This document shows, piece by piece, positions 1 through 8,568 of a DNA stretch of 64,000 bases; position 1 is the stretch's first letter; each line of letters opens with the position of its first letter. Made by a program: the position numbers and the translations under genes. The notes below the pieces were generated by a model. The model had not been told where the DNA came from. It saw only the letters and a program-made list of their open reading frames with translations, and did not search any database. This stretch comes from Yoonia maritima. Its GTDB lineage: Bacteria > Pseudomonadota > Alphaproteobacteria > Rhodobacterales > Rhodobacteraceae. The stretch spans positions 62,001-126,000 of the forward strand of contig NZ_PKFN01000011.1 in NCBI RefSeq assembly GCF_002933395.1. The letters run 5' to 3'.

Positions 1-1134
1 CATAACGCCGAAGGTGATCGCAAGCCCAATGGCCGCCAGAAAATAGATCGAAGCCAGTGAAAGTGCATCAAGTGCTAGGTCGGCTGACTGACCAACGGCA
101 ACGCGTGTTTCAACTGATGCAAGTGCGGTCGTCGCGGCATCGGTGATTGCTGTGTCGGCCTCGTCATAAATTTCAAAGAAGGTGAATTTCGCAAGCGCTG
201 CATCGCGGTCTGTGTCGGTCACAAGCGGTGGAACCGTACCGGAATGGGCTAGCTGTGCGTAGGCGCGGTTGCGGTTGGCTGTGGTGCCCAGTTGCGCGAC
301 AGGCACATCGCCAACGCGACCGTTGATAATGTTGGATGCAAGTGCCGCCTTGATCGTGTCCGCATCAGTACGTGGGGCGGCAAGGTCATCAGCGACCAGC
401 AGTTCGTATGCGGCATCTAACGACATGTCTTCGCCGGGGTTCAGGACACGGGCGACATTGACGTCAGTTGGCAGTTCTTCGGCCAGTGCAGGGCGTGTGG
501 TTAAGATTTGGTTCAATACCGCGCGTGCCTCGACACTGACATCAGTGGATAAGCTGCTGATGGCTGCAATGCGGTCTGTGGGTTCCTCAGCAAAGCTCGC
601 CGATAGGAAATTCGCGAGCTGAATTTTCCGGGCCTTTAATGTGGGGTCTTCTTCGCCATCAATTGAACCAAGCAGCGGGGCAAGCTGGCTTGCCTCTGGG
701 CGCCGGGCGATGGATGCGACGGCTGTTGTCCGGCGGTTAAGGTCCGGGTCCATCAATTGAAACTGGACAAGAGCGGTTCCAATAACACGACGAACGCCGC
801 CGTTGGGCTTAAGCTGTGTAAAACCGTCAGAGGGGGCGGTCGTTTCTACACCGCTATCAATATCCGTGAGGATCAGGTTGTCGCCGTCTTCGTCTGCAAT
901 AAAGAACAGACCTTCGGGGCTTTGCCAGACAGATTTATCCTGCCATTCCTCTAGAAACGTCGCGACTTGCGGAATGCCCGAACTGGCGAGGTCATCCAGC
1001 ACTGTGCCAACTGTGCGGCGGCCGGGTTTCGCGACCTCTTGGGCATGGGGTTGTAGCAGGGTTTGAAGCTCTTGAGCCTGAGCCGCAGGCGAAAAGCCCA
1101 ACAGCAAGGCGAGCAAAATTAAGACGCGGGGCAT
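1..1134 (-). CDS. urtB: urea ABC transporter permease UrtB (5' part only; runs off the window)
   Basis: Inner-membrane permease of the UrtABCDE urea importer. Translating back from ATG at 1134 gives a signal-like hydrophobic start (MPRVLILLALLLGFSP), then about 350 soluble residues rich in Ala, Asp and Thr, and at the window edge the first membrane segment of the branched-chain amino-acid permease domain (LSLASIYFLAAIGLAITFG). The long extracytoplasmic N-terminal region before the membrane domain is characteristic of UrtB and distinguishes it from LivH. The C-terminus lies beyond position 1. The gene follows urtA with a 62-base gap that carries a stem-loop. The ribosome binding site is weak (AAAGA). 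Identity is confident; the start is fairly confident. Confidence 0.88.
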   Translation of the reverse strand, partial: MPRVLILLALLLGFSPAAQAQELQTLLQPHAQEVAKPGRRTVGTVLDDLASSGIPQVATFLEEWQDKSVWQSPEGLFFIADEDGDNLILTDIDSGVETTAPSDGFTQLKPNGGVRRVIGTALVQFQLMDPDLNRRTTAVASIARRPEASQLAPLLGSIDGEEDPTLKARKIQLANFLSASFAEEPTDRIAAISSLSTDVSVEARAVLNQILTTRPALAEELPTDVNVARVLNPGEDMSLDAAYELLVADDLAAPRTDADTIKAALASNIINGRVGDVPVAQLGTTANRNRAYAQLAHSGTVPPLVTDTDRDAALAKFTFFEIYDEADTAITDAATTALASVETRVAVGQSADLALDALSLASIYFLAAIGLAITFGVM

Positions 1135-1160
1135 GAGGGTCTTTCGGAATTCAAAAATGG

Positions 1161-1187
1161 TCAGGCGCGGAAGGGGTCCGCGCCTGA
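1161..1187 (-). terminator. stem-loop between urtA and urtB (attenuator or mRNA-stabilising)
   Basis: An 11-bp perfect stem (TCAGGCGCGGA with its complement) closes a 5-base loop, immediately after the urtA stop on the minus strand, and is followed by CCATTTTTG. This is a typical place for partial termination or 3'-end protection, so that the binding protein is made in excess over the permease. The short T-run makes complete termination unlikely. Confidence 0.7.
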
Positions 1188-1196
1188 TTGAAAAGC

Positions 1197-2486
1197 TTAG
1201 TAGTTTGAAGTCAGCTGAACGCAGCTTTCAGTTTCGACATTGTACATGCCGCAACCCAGTTCCTGCCAATCAGACTTAAGAACCGCTGATTCAGGCAAGA
1301 AGTCTGTCCATGCATCGCCCGGAACTTCGGAAGTCTGGCTGATGATGTCGAACTGGCCGTCGGCTTGGATTTCGCCGATCAGAACTGGCTTTGCCAAGTG
1401 GTGGTTTGGCAGCATGACGGCTGTACCGCCTGTCAGGTTCGGGAATTCCTGACCGTACATTGCGTCACGAACAGCGTCGACGTCAGTTGTGCCGGCAGCC
1501 TCGACCGCGTTCACCCACATGTTGAAACCGATATAGTGGGCTTCCATTGGGTCGTTGGTGACGCGATCTTCGCCAGCGAATGCTTTCCATGCCGCGATGA
1601 AGTCAGTGTTCGCGTCGCTTTCAGCAGATTGGAAGTAGTTCCAAGCAGCCAAGTGACCGACTAGGTTGGACGTGTCCAAGCCAGACAGCTCTTCTTCACC
1701 GACCGAGAATGCAACGACAGGGATGTCGTCAGCAGAAACGCCAGCAGCAGCCAGCTCTTTGTAGAAGCCGATGTTTGCGTCGCCGTTGATGGTGGAAATC
1801 ACGCCAACCTGCTTGCCGTCTTCGCCAAGCGCAACAACGTCAGCAACGATTGTTGCCCAGTCAGAGTGACCAAATGGTGTATAGTTCACAAAGATATCTT
1901 CTTCAGCGATACCGTTATCGATCAGGTATGCTTCGAGAATGTTGTTGGTCGTACGTGGGTAAACATAGTCTGTACCCAACAGCGCGAATTTTTCAACGCC
2001 AAGCTCTTCAAGGAAGTAGTCCGTCGCTGGAATCGCTTGCTGGTTCGGTGCCGCGCCGGTGTAGAATACGTTACGCGAGGATTCTTCGCCTTCGTATTGT
2101 ACAGGGTAGAACAGCAAGCCGTTCAGTTCTTCGATTACAGGTAATACGGATTTACGAGAAACCGATGTCCAGTTACCGAAAATAACGTCGACTTCGGATA
2201 CGGTCAGCAGTTCGCGTGCTTTTTCAGCGAACAGTGGCCAGTCAGATGCCGGGTCAACGACCACAGCTTCGATTTCACAGCCCAAAAGACCGCCAGCTGC
2301 GTTTTGCTGTTCGACCAGCATAAGCATTGCGTCTTTTAGTGTAGTTTCAGAAATGGCCATAGAGCCTGATAACGAATGCAAAACACCGACTTTGATCGGT
2401 TCGGCGCAATCTTGGGCGGCAACCATGCTTGTGCTGGCCAAAAGGCCCGCAAAAATAGAAGCGCTGAGTGATTTATTAAATTTCAT
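1197..2486 (-). CDS. urtA: urea ABC transporter substrate-binding protein UrtA
   Basis: Periplasmic receptor that delivers urea to the UrtBCDE importer. The 429-residue product starts with a clear Sec signal (MKFNKSLSASIFAGLLAS, cleavage near AAQ-D) followed by PIKVGVLHSLSGSMAISE, the typical opening of the type I periplasmic binding fold of UrtA/AmiC/LivJ proteins. Length and the C-terminal CGMYNVETESCVQ pattern fit UrtA. An upstream in-frame Met would add 16 residues, but the ATG at 2486 has GGGGA about 10 bases upstream and gives a clean signal peptide. urtB follows. Expression in nitrogen limitation is expected from the family; I could not see a convincing sigma-54 site upstream. Confidence 0.95.
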   Translation of the reverse strand: MKFNKSLSASIFAGLLASTSMVAAQDCAEPIKVGVLHSLSGSMAISETTLKDAMLMLVEQQNAAGGLLGCEIEAVVVDPASDWPLFAEKARELLTVSEVDVIFGNWTSVSRKSVLPVIEELNGLLFYPVQYEGEESSRNVFYTGAAPNQQAIPATDYFLEELGVEKFALLGTDYVYPRTTNNILEAYLIDNGIAEEDIFVNYTPFGHSDWATIVADVVALGEDGKQVGVISTINGDANIGFYKELAAAGVSADDIPVVAFSVGEEELSGLDTSNLVGHLAAWNYFQSAESDANTDFIAAWKAFAGEDRVTNDPMEAHYIGFNMWVNAVEAAGTTDVDAVRDAMYGQEFPNLTGGTAVMLPNHHLAKPVLIGEIQADGQFDIISQTSEVPGDAWTDFLPESAVLKSDWQELGCGMYNVETESCVQLTSNY

Positions 2487-2850
2487 CGAAACAATGTCCC
2501 CGTTTCGTTGTCGCGGTGCCCTAGTTTTTGGCAAAAGCCAAAGTTATAGCGGGCCCACAACAGTGTTGTTGTAGTCGCGCGGCGGGAGGTTCTGCCAAGA
2601 AGGCCCGTTGCGCGGCGATTGATGTCTGATCCAGACGATCATTTAAGTAGGCTGTGAATTGGGCAGAGTCCTCGGTGCATCGCTGAATAACCCAGCAGTT
2701 GCGAGGGTGTGCAAGAATAAACGCCAAAAGTCGCGTCTTTTGCGTAAAATATAGACACAAAAGGCATTTGTCGGTTTAGCACTGCATCGGGTCGCATTCA
2801 TGCGATCTTTCGTGTGCTTATATCAGGGGCAGGGGGCTACTAGAATTGGG
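2487..2850. other. intergenic region upstream of urtA and downstream of the GTPase module
   Basis: About 360 bases without a credible gene. It should hold the urtA promoter (minus strand) and the 3' end of the kinase/GTPase operon. A short palindrome (TCGCAT-tc-ATGCGA, 2792-2805) is the only clear symmetric element. A 79-codon minus-strand reading frame at 2521-2760 has no recognisable features and no good ribosome binding site. No clear sigma-54 promoter was found. Confidence 0.5.
2792..2805. repeat. 14-base palindrome upstream of urtA
   Basis: TCGCAT and ATGCGA arms with a 2-base spacer. The spacer is too short for a good RNA hairpin, so it is more likely a protein binding site or chance. 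It lies about 300 bases upstream of the urtA start and 45 bases after the stop of the 259-residue gene. Confidence 0.3.
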
Positions 2851-3630
2851 CTAACCCAAAGCTAAAGTCCAAGCAGATACAATTTTTGGCATTTGACTGG
2901 GCTTGTAGCTGAATAGGCCAACGTCATTCCCGTCGATCGCTACGGCAACTGTTGTGTTCTCACCCAAAGGTTCGTTCAAACAGATTAGCCGTGGCCCTTC
3001 GTTTTGGGGAAGAACGGAACGATGGCGTTTTCTGAATGTTGCGATCTGTGTGCTCCAAAGTGCATCAAGCATTGCTACATCGCCAACGGTTTTCGCAACA
3101 TCGCCGTTTGAAACGTATAGATACGCCGTCATGTCGTTAGAATGTGCGGCAAGAAAGCGTTCGATCAGTGCGACTGGTTTTGCGTCGAGATCAATATGCC
3201 AAAGTTTAGCCAGCCCCGATGCCGATATGCCAGCTTCCGCGCTTGTGCCAAATGGCTGTGATGGCAAACTGCGTACAGTGACTTGGCTTGCTGATGCGCA
3301 AAGCAACATCATAAGATCGCCAGCCGCTTGCAGCGTTTCGGGTTCGTCGCGCGATAGCACGTTCCCAATAACGCTTTCTGCTTCGGGGAGATTACCTGAT
3401 ACGTCGATCAAGCCACGCAAGCGACGACCTGCAACGATCATGCTTACGGTTACATCATCGATGCTAAAAACAAGCGTGCGCTCCAACACGGTCGCATCTA
3501 TTTCGTTCAAAAGGGCTGCAAGCGGAGTCGGCCCACCGCTTTGCGAAATAATGCGCGCACCACCGACATAAATTTCATGTTCAGACAGAAGCGCCGCGAG
3601 TTTGTTTGCGATAGTTGACGTGTCACTCAC
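2851..3630 (-). CDS. unrecognised soluble protein, last gene of the kinase/GTPase module
   Basis: 259 residues with no signal peptide or membrane segment. I do not recognise a family. Alternating hydrophobic beta strands (TLVFSIDDVTVSMIVAGRRL, VAVAIDGNDVGLFSY) suggest an alpha/beta protein, possibly with a roadblock/LC7-like or profilin-like half; that is inference only. It begins with GTG at 3630, with AAAGG about 12 bases upstream, and ends the eight-gene minus-strand block. The 36-base gap to the preceding 120-residue gene suggests co-transcription. A role as adaptor or regulator of the GTPases is plausible from position, not from sequence. Confidence 0.7.
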   Translation of the reverse strand: MSDTSTIANKLAALLSEHEIYVGGARIISQSGGPTPLAALLNEIDATVLERTLVFSIDDVTVSMIVAGRRLRGLIDVSGNLPEAESVIGNVLSRDEPETLQAAGDLMMLLCASASQVTVRSLPSQPFGTSAEAGISASGLAKLWHIDLDAKPVALIERFLAAHSNDMTAYLYVSNGDVAKTVGDVAMLDALWSTQIATFRKRHRSVLPQNEGPRLICLNEPLGENTTVAVAIDGNDVGLFSYKPSQMPKIVSAWTLALG

Positions 3631-3666
3631 GATTGCGGCCTTTGCTTAAAAAAAAGTTCATTCTGC

Positions 3667-4029
3667 TCATCCACCGGTACTGAGCCGTTCAAGAAGTGGC
3701 TGTGCATCTGCCAAAAATGCATTGATATCAAGATCTGAGGAGCTCACGCAGCATAGCACATCATTTGGTTCGGATTTGGCACGTAGAAATAGACGTACTT
3801 GGCCGCGACTAGCGACGACGGCGCTCGCGCTTGGCTCAGTGCCAAGGAATTGCTGCCGCTTGGTGCCCATCGTTAACGCAGCTTCAGCGCACAGGTTATC
3901 AAGCCCCTCGCGCGGAAGCGAAGACGCTGAATTCGTGACAAGAATCATCTGTGTCGATAAATCCGCAAAGGCGATAGTGTCGCATGCCGCGAATTTTTCC
4001 TGCAATGCATCTAGATCGTCCACAACCAT
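3667..4029 (-). CDS. small roadblock-like (?) protein of the kinase/GTPase module
   Basis: 120 residues, soluble. The pattern is helix, then a strand with FADLSTQMILVTNS, then a helix (REGLDNLCAEAAL), then strands containing VASRGQVRLFLRA. This order of elements resembles roadblock/LC7 proteins, which in bacteria regulate small GTPases (for example MglB acting on MglA). The assignment is inferred from pattern only. ATG at 4029; ribosome binding site weak. It lies 86 bases after the 288-residue GTPase and 36 bases before the 259-residue protein. Its neighbours make a GTPase-regulatory role attractive but unproven. Confidence 0.65.
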   Translation of the reverse strand: MVVDDLDALQEKFAACDTIAFADLSTQMILVTNSASSLPREGLDNLCAEAALTMGTKRQQFLGTEPSASAVVASRGQVRLFLRAKSEPNDVLCCVSSSDLDINAFLADAQPLLERLSTGG

Positions 4030-4115
4030 GAGTGTTGGCCCGCTAATTTTTCGTTGATATCTGACTGACTACGTCAAAACAGCCATATGTGAAAGCCTAT
4101 CAAATGGATACACGC

Positions 4116-4982
4116 CTAAGATGTTGGCGTGCCCGGTTTCGATGAGGGCTCTGCCGCTGGGCGTTCTCGCTTTGGGGCATTTTCATTCAAGGGCCGTTTC
4201 ACGCGACGCGGTAGCACCGCGGTTGTGACCGGTTCAGGGATCGCTGTGCCGTCGGCAATGTTGTAAAGCGGTAGCTCTGTGCGTGCCGCTAATTTACTCA
4301 GCGTCTCAACCGATTGAATAAGATGTTCCACAAACGGGCCTGCACCGCTGGCGTCCCACCTTTCATAGTCATCTCCTGCTTCAAGCGCTTGCAGCAGCGA
4401 AATTGGGAAGGTTGCAGCAAATTGGCCCTTTGTTTCGCGTAAAACCCGCTTAAAGACGCGCACGCGATCTTTTTCAGTGGTTAGCTTGTCAAAACGTGTG
4501 ATCAACAAAACTGAATTTTCGCGGACGGCCGTGGGCATTGTGTCCCAAACTGCGGCTTCTGATTGACGCCATGCTTGTGTAGCATGGGTCAGCCAGATGA
4601 CGGCATCGACCTCTGGCAGCATACGTTCCCAAACTTCTGACGACATGTTCGGGTCAGAAATACCGGGAAAATCAATGAGATCACAGACATCCAGTATGTC
4701 GCACTCCAAGAACAACCGAATGCACATGGTTTGCTCGACCGGAATGTTTTCAAGCTGTTCCAGCGAAACAGGTTCTGTCTTGCCGTCAACGTCAACACGA
4801 TAAGGCGCGTCAGTGCCATGTGACATCCACACTGGCGACAGGCGCGTTGCTGTCACCTTTTCAGGAAGTGGACGCGCACCCATCAAAAGATTAGATAGCG
4901 TGCTTTTCCCTGCAGAAAACTCGCCCATAAGCGCGATGCGAGGCTTACGTTTCCCACCGATCGTGGGGCTATGGTCGGACAT
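4116..4982 (-). CDS. dynamin-like GTPase, short form
   Basis: 288-residue P-loop GTPase. Visible motifs: G1 GEFSAGKST (20-28), whose GEFSAGKS form is typical of bacterial dynamin-like proteins; G2 Thr in TATRLSP (44-50); G3 DFPG (104-107); G4-like TRFD (162-165). The long helical stalk of true dynamins is missing: after the G domain there is only a short, proline- and Lys/Arg-rich tail (about 250-288), possibly a protein or membrane contact. The start ATG overlaps the stop of the 694-residue GTPase (TGATG), so the two are translationally coupled and probably act as a pair. Function unknown; membrane remodelling or localisation is inferred from the family. Confidence 0.85.
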   Translation of the reverse strand: MSDHSPTIGGKRKPRIALMGEFSAGKSTLSNLLMGARPLPEKVTATRLSPVWMSHGTDAPYRVDVDGKTEPVSLEQLENIPVEQTMCIRLFLECDILDVCDLIDFPGISDPNMSSEVWERMLPEVDAVIWLTHATQAWRQSEAAVWDTMPTAVRENSVLLITRFDKLTTEKDRVRVFKRVLRETKGQFAATFPISLLQALEAGDDYERWDASGAGPFVEHLIQSVETLSKLAARTELPLYNIADGTAIPEPVTTAVLPRRVKRPLNENAPKRERPAAEPSSKPGTPTS

Positions 4983-7066
4983 CAGGCTTTTCCTTCAGCT
5001 TCAACAGGTGCGCTATCGCTGAGTTCTTCGAAGATATAATCGAAAAGCTCCTCGCGCTCTTGCTGCGCAGTGATGCCAAAGATTTCTTTCAAGTCATCTT
5101 TATTCAGATTCGATTTCTCGCTTAGGTCGGTCAGGAAACCGCGCTGTTCCTCAAGGAAATTACGCAGTTCCACTTCGGCCAGTTTGCGAATTTCATCCGC
5201 TTGTCGGACCTTCAATTCATCCACGATCGGCGCTGTTTCTGCTTCGATGAGATCGTAGAAACCGCTGGCAAATGCGCGATAGCCTTTGCGACGTTTCCAC
5301 CACCCTTTCCACCAAGATGTTTGCAGATCAAGCGCGATCGTTTGTCCAAGCGAAACTGGCGCTGGAATTTCTGGCGCAGCAGGGGGCGTAATAGAAAAGT
5401 TTTCAACCGCAACACCGAAAGCACTGCGGTATGTTTCCGCCAAATCAGAGGAAGCCGCTGCAAACACTTGATCACAGGTGGAAGACACATTGCGCCGCAT
5501 AACTTGATAGCTTGTGCGCAACAGCATGCGAAGACCGTCAGGACTGTATTGCCAGACTTCTTCCTCACCGTTGTTCTCCAAATGCTGAAGAAGCGATTCT
5601 AACGCGCGATCCAAGAAACGTTTATGAGACTGGTCGACCCGAGACCCGAATTGTTGAAAGACGATATCCATACGGTCGTCCAAGAACTTTAGGTTGTCCG
5701 CTTCGAGTTTATCAAGGTGCGCGACCAATTGATCGTGCGGCATGACGTCAACGGTGTCACCATCCAGTCGCATGGAAACCATCGATGCCGACGCCCGTAC
5801 GCCACCGACGAGGTTCAGCGCCCGTTTGCGGGATGCAGCAAGAATTTCCGCACCGGGTCCTTCGGAGATACGTTCAGACAAAGCACGATAAAGCTGAGGG
5901 ACCCCGGACAGGTGCCAAACCAGCTCGTTGATTTCCATGTCAGCGGTTTCTGCGCTCAACGATGCTTCGGCCCAATTAAACATGGCCTCGGCGCTTTCTG
6001 CGACGATATCGTCAAGAGTTTCACCAAGCGCAATGTTGGCCCAGTACGCGCTACCAAAAATAAGTTCGGGGTTTTCTGGGCCGTTATGGTCTTTCAGTGT
6101 TTGTAAAATGCTTTCGCGAATTTCGGGGACCTGCTCGGCCGGGTTCGATAATTCGTCGATACGGTTCACAAAAATGATCACCTCTCGCGATTTTACGTTG
6201 GATATAAGACGAATAAGCCCCATATCCATCGAGCTTAGCGCCTGATGGGCCGACAGGACGACAACGCAAATACGGCTATCACGCAGCGCGTTGATCGTAA
6301 TTTGTTCGCGCATCATGAAGGTATCGTTTACGCCTGGTGTGTCGCGAACGCACAGCGGCATTGGGATCGCCTTAGCGTTAAGATACAGGTCTGCGGATTT
6401 TGTGATGTCGGCGAAGCGACCCTGCTGGTCTTCTTCATCCATATCTTCAAAATCGTCGCCCATACAGACATACCGCTGGACAAGATCATCGGTGAGGTCA
6501 GCATAGTTGTGTTTTTGCCCAAGGAGCAGTTCAAATTTACGACCAAGGCGCGCTTTTGTCTTATCTCGCATCTCTGCGATTTGCTCGCGGACCTTTTCAA
6601 GTTCTTCGTCTGCGCCGGCGCGGCTGGAAAGTTCACCGATTCGGCCGCCATTTTCGATCAAATGATCCCATTCACCTTGGCTGAAAAACTGGAATGTTGC
6701 TGTCGGTGCGTCCTTTGATAACGGTGCATTCAGGTGCAACGATGTCACGACTGATGTCCATGGATTCACATCTGCAGGTAGTAAATTGGGTCGTCCAACC
6801 ATCGCATTTACAAGCGAAGTCTTGCCAGATTTGATTTGCCCAATCATCGTAATGCTGGGCTCAAAAGCGCGTAACTGCTTGATTAGTCTTGTTGATTTCT
6901 TTTCCGCATCACTACCGCCCAGCTTGACAACGTCAGCTAGCGTGGCTTCCAGATCAACGATCTCGTCGTGAAACTCTTCAAGCTTCTCCAAACCAAGTCG
7001 CATGAACGGGTGGGTTGCTGCCGGGACTTTGTAACCATCCCCTTTTGTCAGCTCTTCCATCTTCAT
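4982..7066 (-). CDS. dynamin-family GTPase, long form
   Basis: 694 residues. G domain motifs: G1 GQIKSGKTS (76-84), G2 Thr in NPWTSVVT (101-108), G3 DTPG (242-245), G4 NRID (301-304). A roughly 60-residue N-terminal helical part precedes the G domain, and a charged insert (150-220) sits before G3. The remaining 380 residues are mostly helical, as in dynamin stalks, with an aromatic/basic stretch SWWKGWWKRRKGYRAF near residues 595-610 that could be a membrane paddle. The tail is acidic. ATG at 7066 has GAGGAC upstream. It is coupled to the 288-residue GTPase by a 1-base overlap. Dynamin-like proteins deform or fuse membranes on GTP hydrolysis; the substrate here is unknown. Confidence 0.87.
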   Translation of the reverse strand: MKMEELTKGDGYKVPAATHPFMRLGLEKLEEFHDEIVDLEATLADVVKLGGSDAEKKSTRLIKQLRAFEPSITMIGQIKSGKTSLVNAMVGRPNLLPADVNPWTSVVTSLHLNAPLSKDAPTATFQFFSQGEWDHLIENGGRIGELSSRAGADEELEKVREQIAEMRDKTKARLGRKFELLLGQKHNYADLTDDLVQRYVCMGDDFEDMDEEDQQGRFADITKSADLYLNAKAIPMPLCVRDTPGVNDTFMMREQITINALRDSRICVVVLSAHQALSSMDMGLIRLISNVKSREVIIFVNRIDELSNPAEQVPEIRESILQTLKDHNGPENPELIFGSAYWANIALGETLDDIVAESAEAMFNWAEASLSAETADMEINELVWHLSGVPQLYRALSERISEGPGAEILAASRKRALNLVGGVRASASMVSMRLDGDTVDVMPHDQLVAHLDKLEADNLKFLDDRMDIVFQQFGSRVDQSHKRFLDRALESLLQHLENNGEEEVWQYSPDGLRMLLRTSYQVMRRNVSSTCDQVFAAASSDLAETYRSAFGVAVENFSITPPAAPEIPAPVSLGQTIALDLQTSWWKGWWKRRKGYRAFASGFYDLIEAETAPIVDELKVRQADEIRKLAEVELRNFLEEQRGFLTDLSEKSNLNKDDLKEIFGITAQQEREELFDYIFEELSDSAPVEAEGKA

Positions 7067-7227
7067 TCGTGTCCGTCCTCAATAGTCTTATTAGCTACCA
7101 CTCTTATCAGTTGATAGCCGCTTCGCCAAATCACGAGGCTATCATTGTTTTATTGCTAAAATGGAAACAGAATGGTGCATGGTCGATTAGGCACTTATTC
7201 GCGTTCATTGACAAGTGTAGCGTTGGG

Positions 7228-8568
7228 TCAGGCCGCTAAGTCCGCTTGCAGCTCGTGCTTGATTTGCAACAATAAACTAAGCGCCTCAATCGCTCCGTTA
7301 TCGTTTTTTTCCATTTGCATAAGTTGTGCAAGGTCGGCCGCATCAAACGCTGTATCGCGCGCGCGTTGAAGCGATTGATCAGACACGTCACCGTTTTCGT
7401 TTAGATAATCGCAGACCCACTGTACTTGCTCTAGGGTTGCCGAAATTATTTTACCAGGTGCGTCATCACCAGACTTCGCGATAACTTCCGCCAAATCACG
7501 GCTTTGTTCTGCAATGTAGCTGAGCGCTGTTTCGTAAGTTTCACGCGTGTCTGGGCGCAATGTGACGACGGCATTTTTTGTTGCAGACTTGGACTGTGAT
7601 GTCTGACTTACGTTCGATTGAGTTTCTGCTGGGGAAACAATAGTGTTTTCCAATACAGATAGCGGCGTCGATGGATTTAAAGCAGTTGCACCAAGTGAAT
7701 CTGTGTTAACCAATTGATCTTCATCGGGAATTCCATTTCCTGCCAGTGCATCAGCATTCTGGTGCAGCAGAATATCACCCATGTCGACTGCAGACTGCTT
7801 GCCTTGGTCAACTTGCTTTAAAACGGCAGCAATGAGCGCAGTTCCGCCGCTGCTGCGCATTTGGTCTTTGTTCACTGTCCCGTCTGACTTTCGGGCGGAA
7901 AGTGCATCCAGAGTTGCAATCGGTAAGACGTGGTTGAATTCGTCACCGGCGGCTTTGCGGACCGCGGTCATCGCAATATCTAACTTGCCTGCGGCCGCAA
8001 TTTGATCGGCATGCGTAAGCATTAGGAAACCATGATCCTTGATCATGTCGGGCATTTGTGCCCAGATATTTTGCTCAGCAGGCAGGTAACCTCTGGTGCA
8101 CCACATCGCGACGTCGCAACGTTTTGCAGCCCATTGGCTCGCGCTATGCAGCGCTTCTGTCTCAGCAGGAGAATTGACTTCGATCACAGAAATTTTCTTA
8201 AGCGCAGGCAGAGGCATGCGTAGCTCAATAAAGATTGGCCTGAGCTCGGCAATTTCTTGCATATCAATCGTGTCGAAGGTCTGCTTATCTTCGTCTTCCA
8301 GTGTGCATATGGCTTGGTTCGTATCGCCATAAGTCAATTGGATCGTGGGTAGGCTGACACCATCAGGGATAACATCTGCGCCGACCAGTAGATTTAGAAT
8401 TTTGGACTTTCCAGATCCAGGCATACCAACCAAGCCAACGCGTACTGGCTGTTCGATCCTGCCCAATAGCTGCATTGCACGCCGATGTGCCGCAGTGGGA
8501 AGCAGGCTGCTAGCGACAGCCTGCTTTAATTCTTCGTGAACACGTGTGCTCAGTGGTTGTGATGACAT
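7228..8568 (-). CDS. P-loop GTPase-like protein with degenerate switch II
   Basis: 446 residues. A P-loop is clear (GMPGSGKS, 48-55) and a G4-like THAD follows at 185-188, but the expected G3 DxxG is replaced by VIEVNSPAE (128-136), so hydrolysis may be lost or altered. Residues 245-345 are Ser/Thr/Asp/Gln-rich and low complexity, a plausible target for the neighbouring kinase. The C-terminal 100 residues are helical. ATG at 8568 overlaps the TAA of the PP2C gene by one base, so phosphatase and GTPase are coupled. A 161-base gap to the next gene could hold a second promoter. Related to the two neighbouring dynamin-like GTPases only by overall type. Confidence 0.78.
   Translation of the reverse strand: MSSQPLSTRVHEELKQAVASSLLPTAAHRRAMQLLGRIEQPVRVGLVGMPGSGKSKILNLLVGADVIPDGVSLPTIQLTYGDTNQAICTLEDEDKQTFDTIDMQEIAELRPIFIELRMPLPALKKISVIEVNSPAETEALHSASQWAAKRCDVAMWCTRGYLPAEQNIWAQMPDMIKDHGFLMLTHADQIAAAGKLDIAMTAVRKAAGDEFNHVLPIATLDALSARKSDGTVNKDQMRSSGGTALIAAVLKQVDQGKQSAVDMGDILLHQNADALAGNGIPDEDQLVNTDSLGATALNPSTPLSVLENTIVSPAETQSNVSQTSQSKSATKNAVVTLRPDTRETYETALSYIAEQSRDLAEVIAKSGDDAPGKIISATLEQVQWVCDYLNENGDVSDQSLQRARDTAFDAADLAQLMQMEKNDNGAIEALSLLLQIKHELQADLAA

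Noticed and set aside
2700..2725. Possible sigma-54 promoter upstream of urtA (TTGCAC and CGCA elements on the minus strand)
   Set aside because: The invariant GG at -24 is missing and spacing is off; not strong enough to report as a site.
2521..2760. 79-codon minus-strand reading frame upstream of urtA
   Set aside because: No recognisable pattern, weak start context; lies where the urtA promoter is expected.
7113..7143. Inverted repeat GATAGCC/GGCTATC between the 694- and 446-residue GTPase genes
   Set aside because: 7-base arms with a 17-base gap and no T-run on the relevant strand; could be chance.
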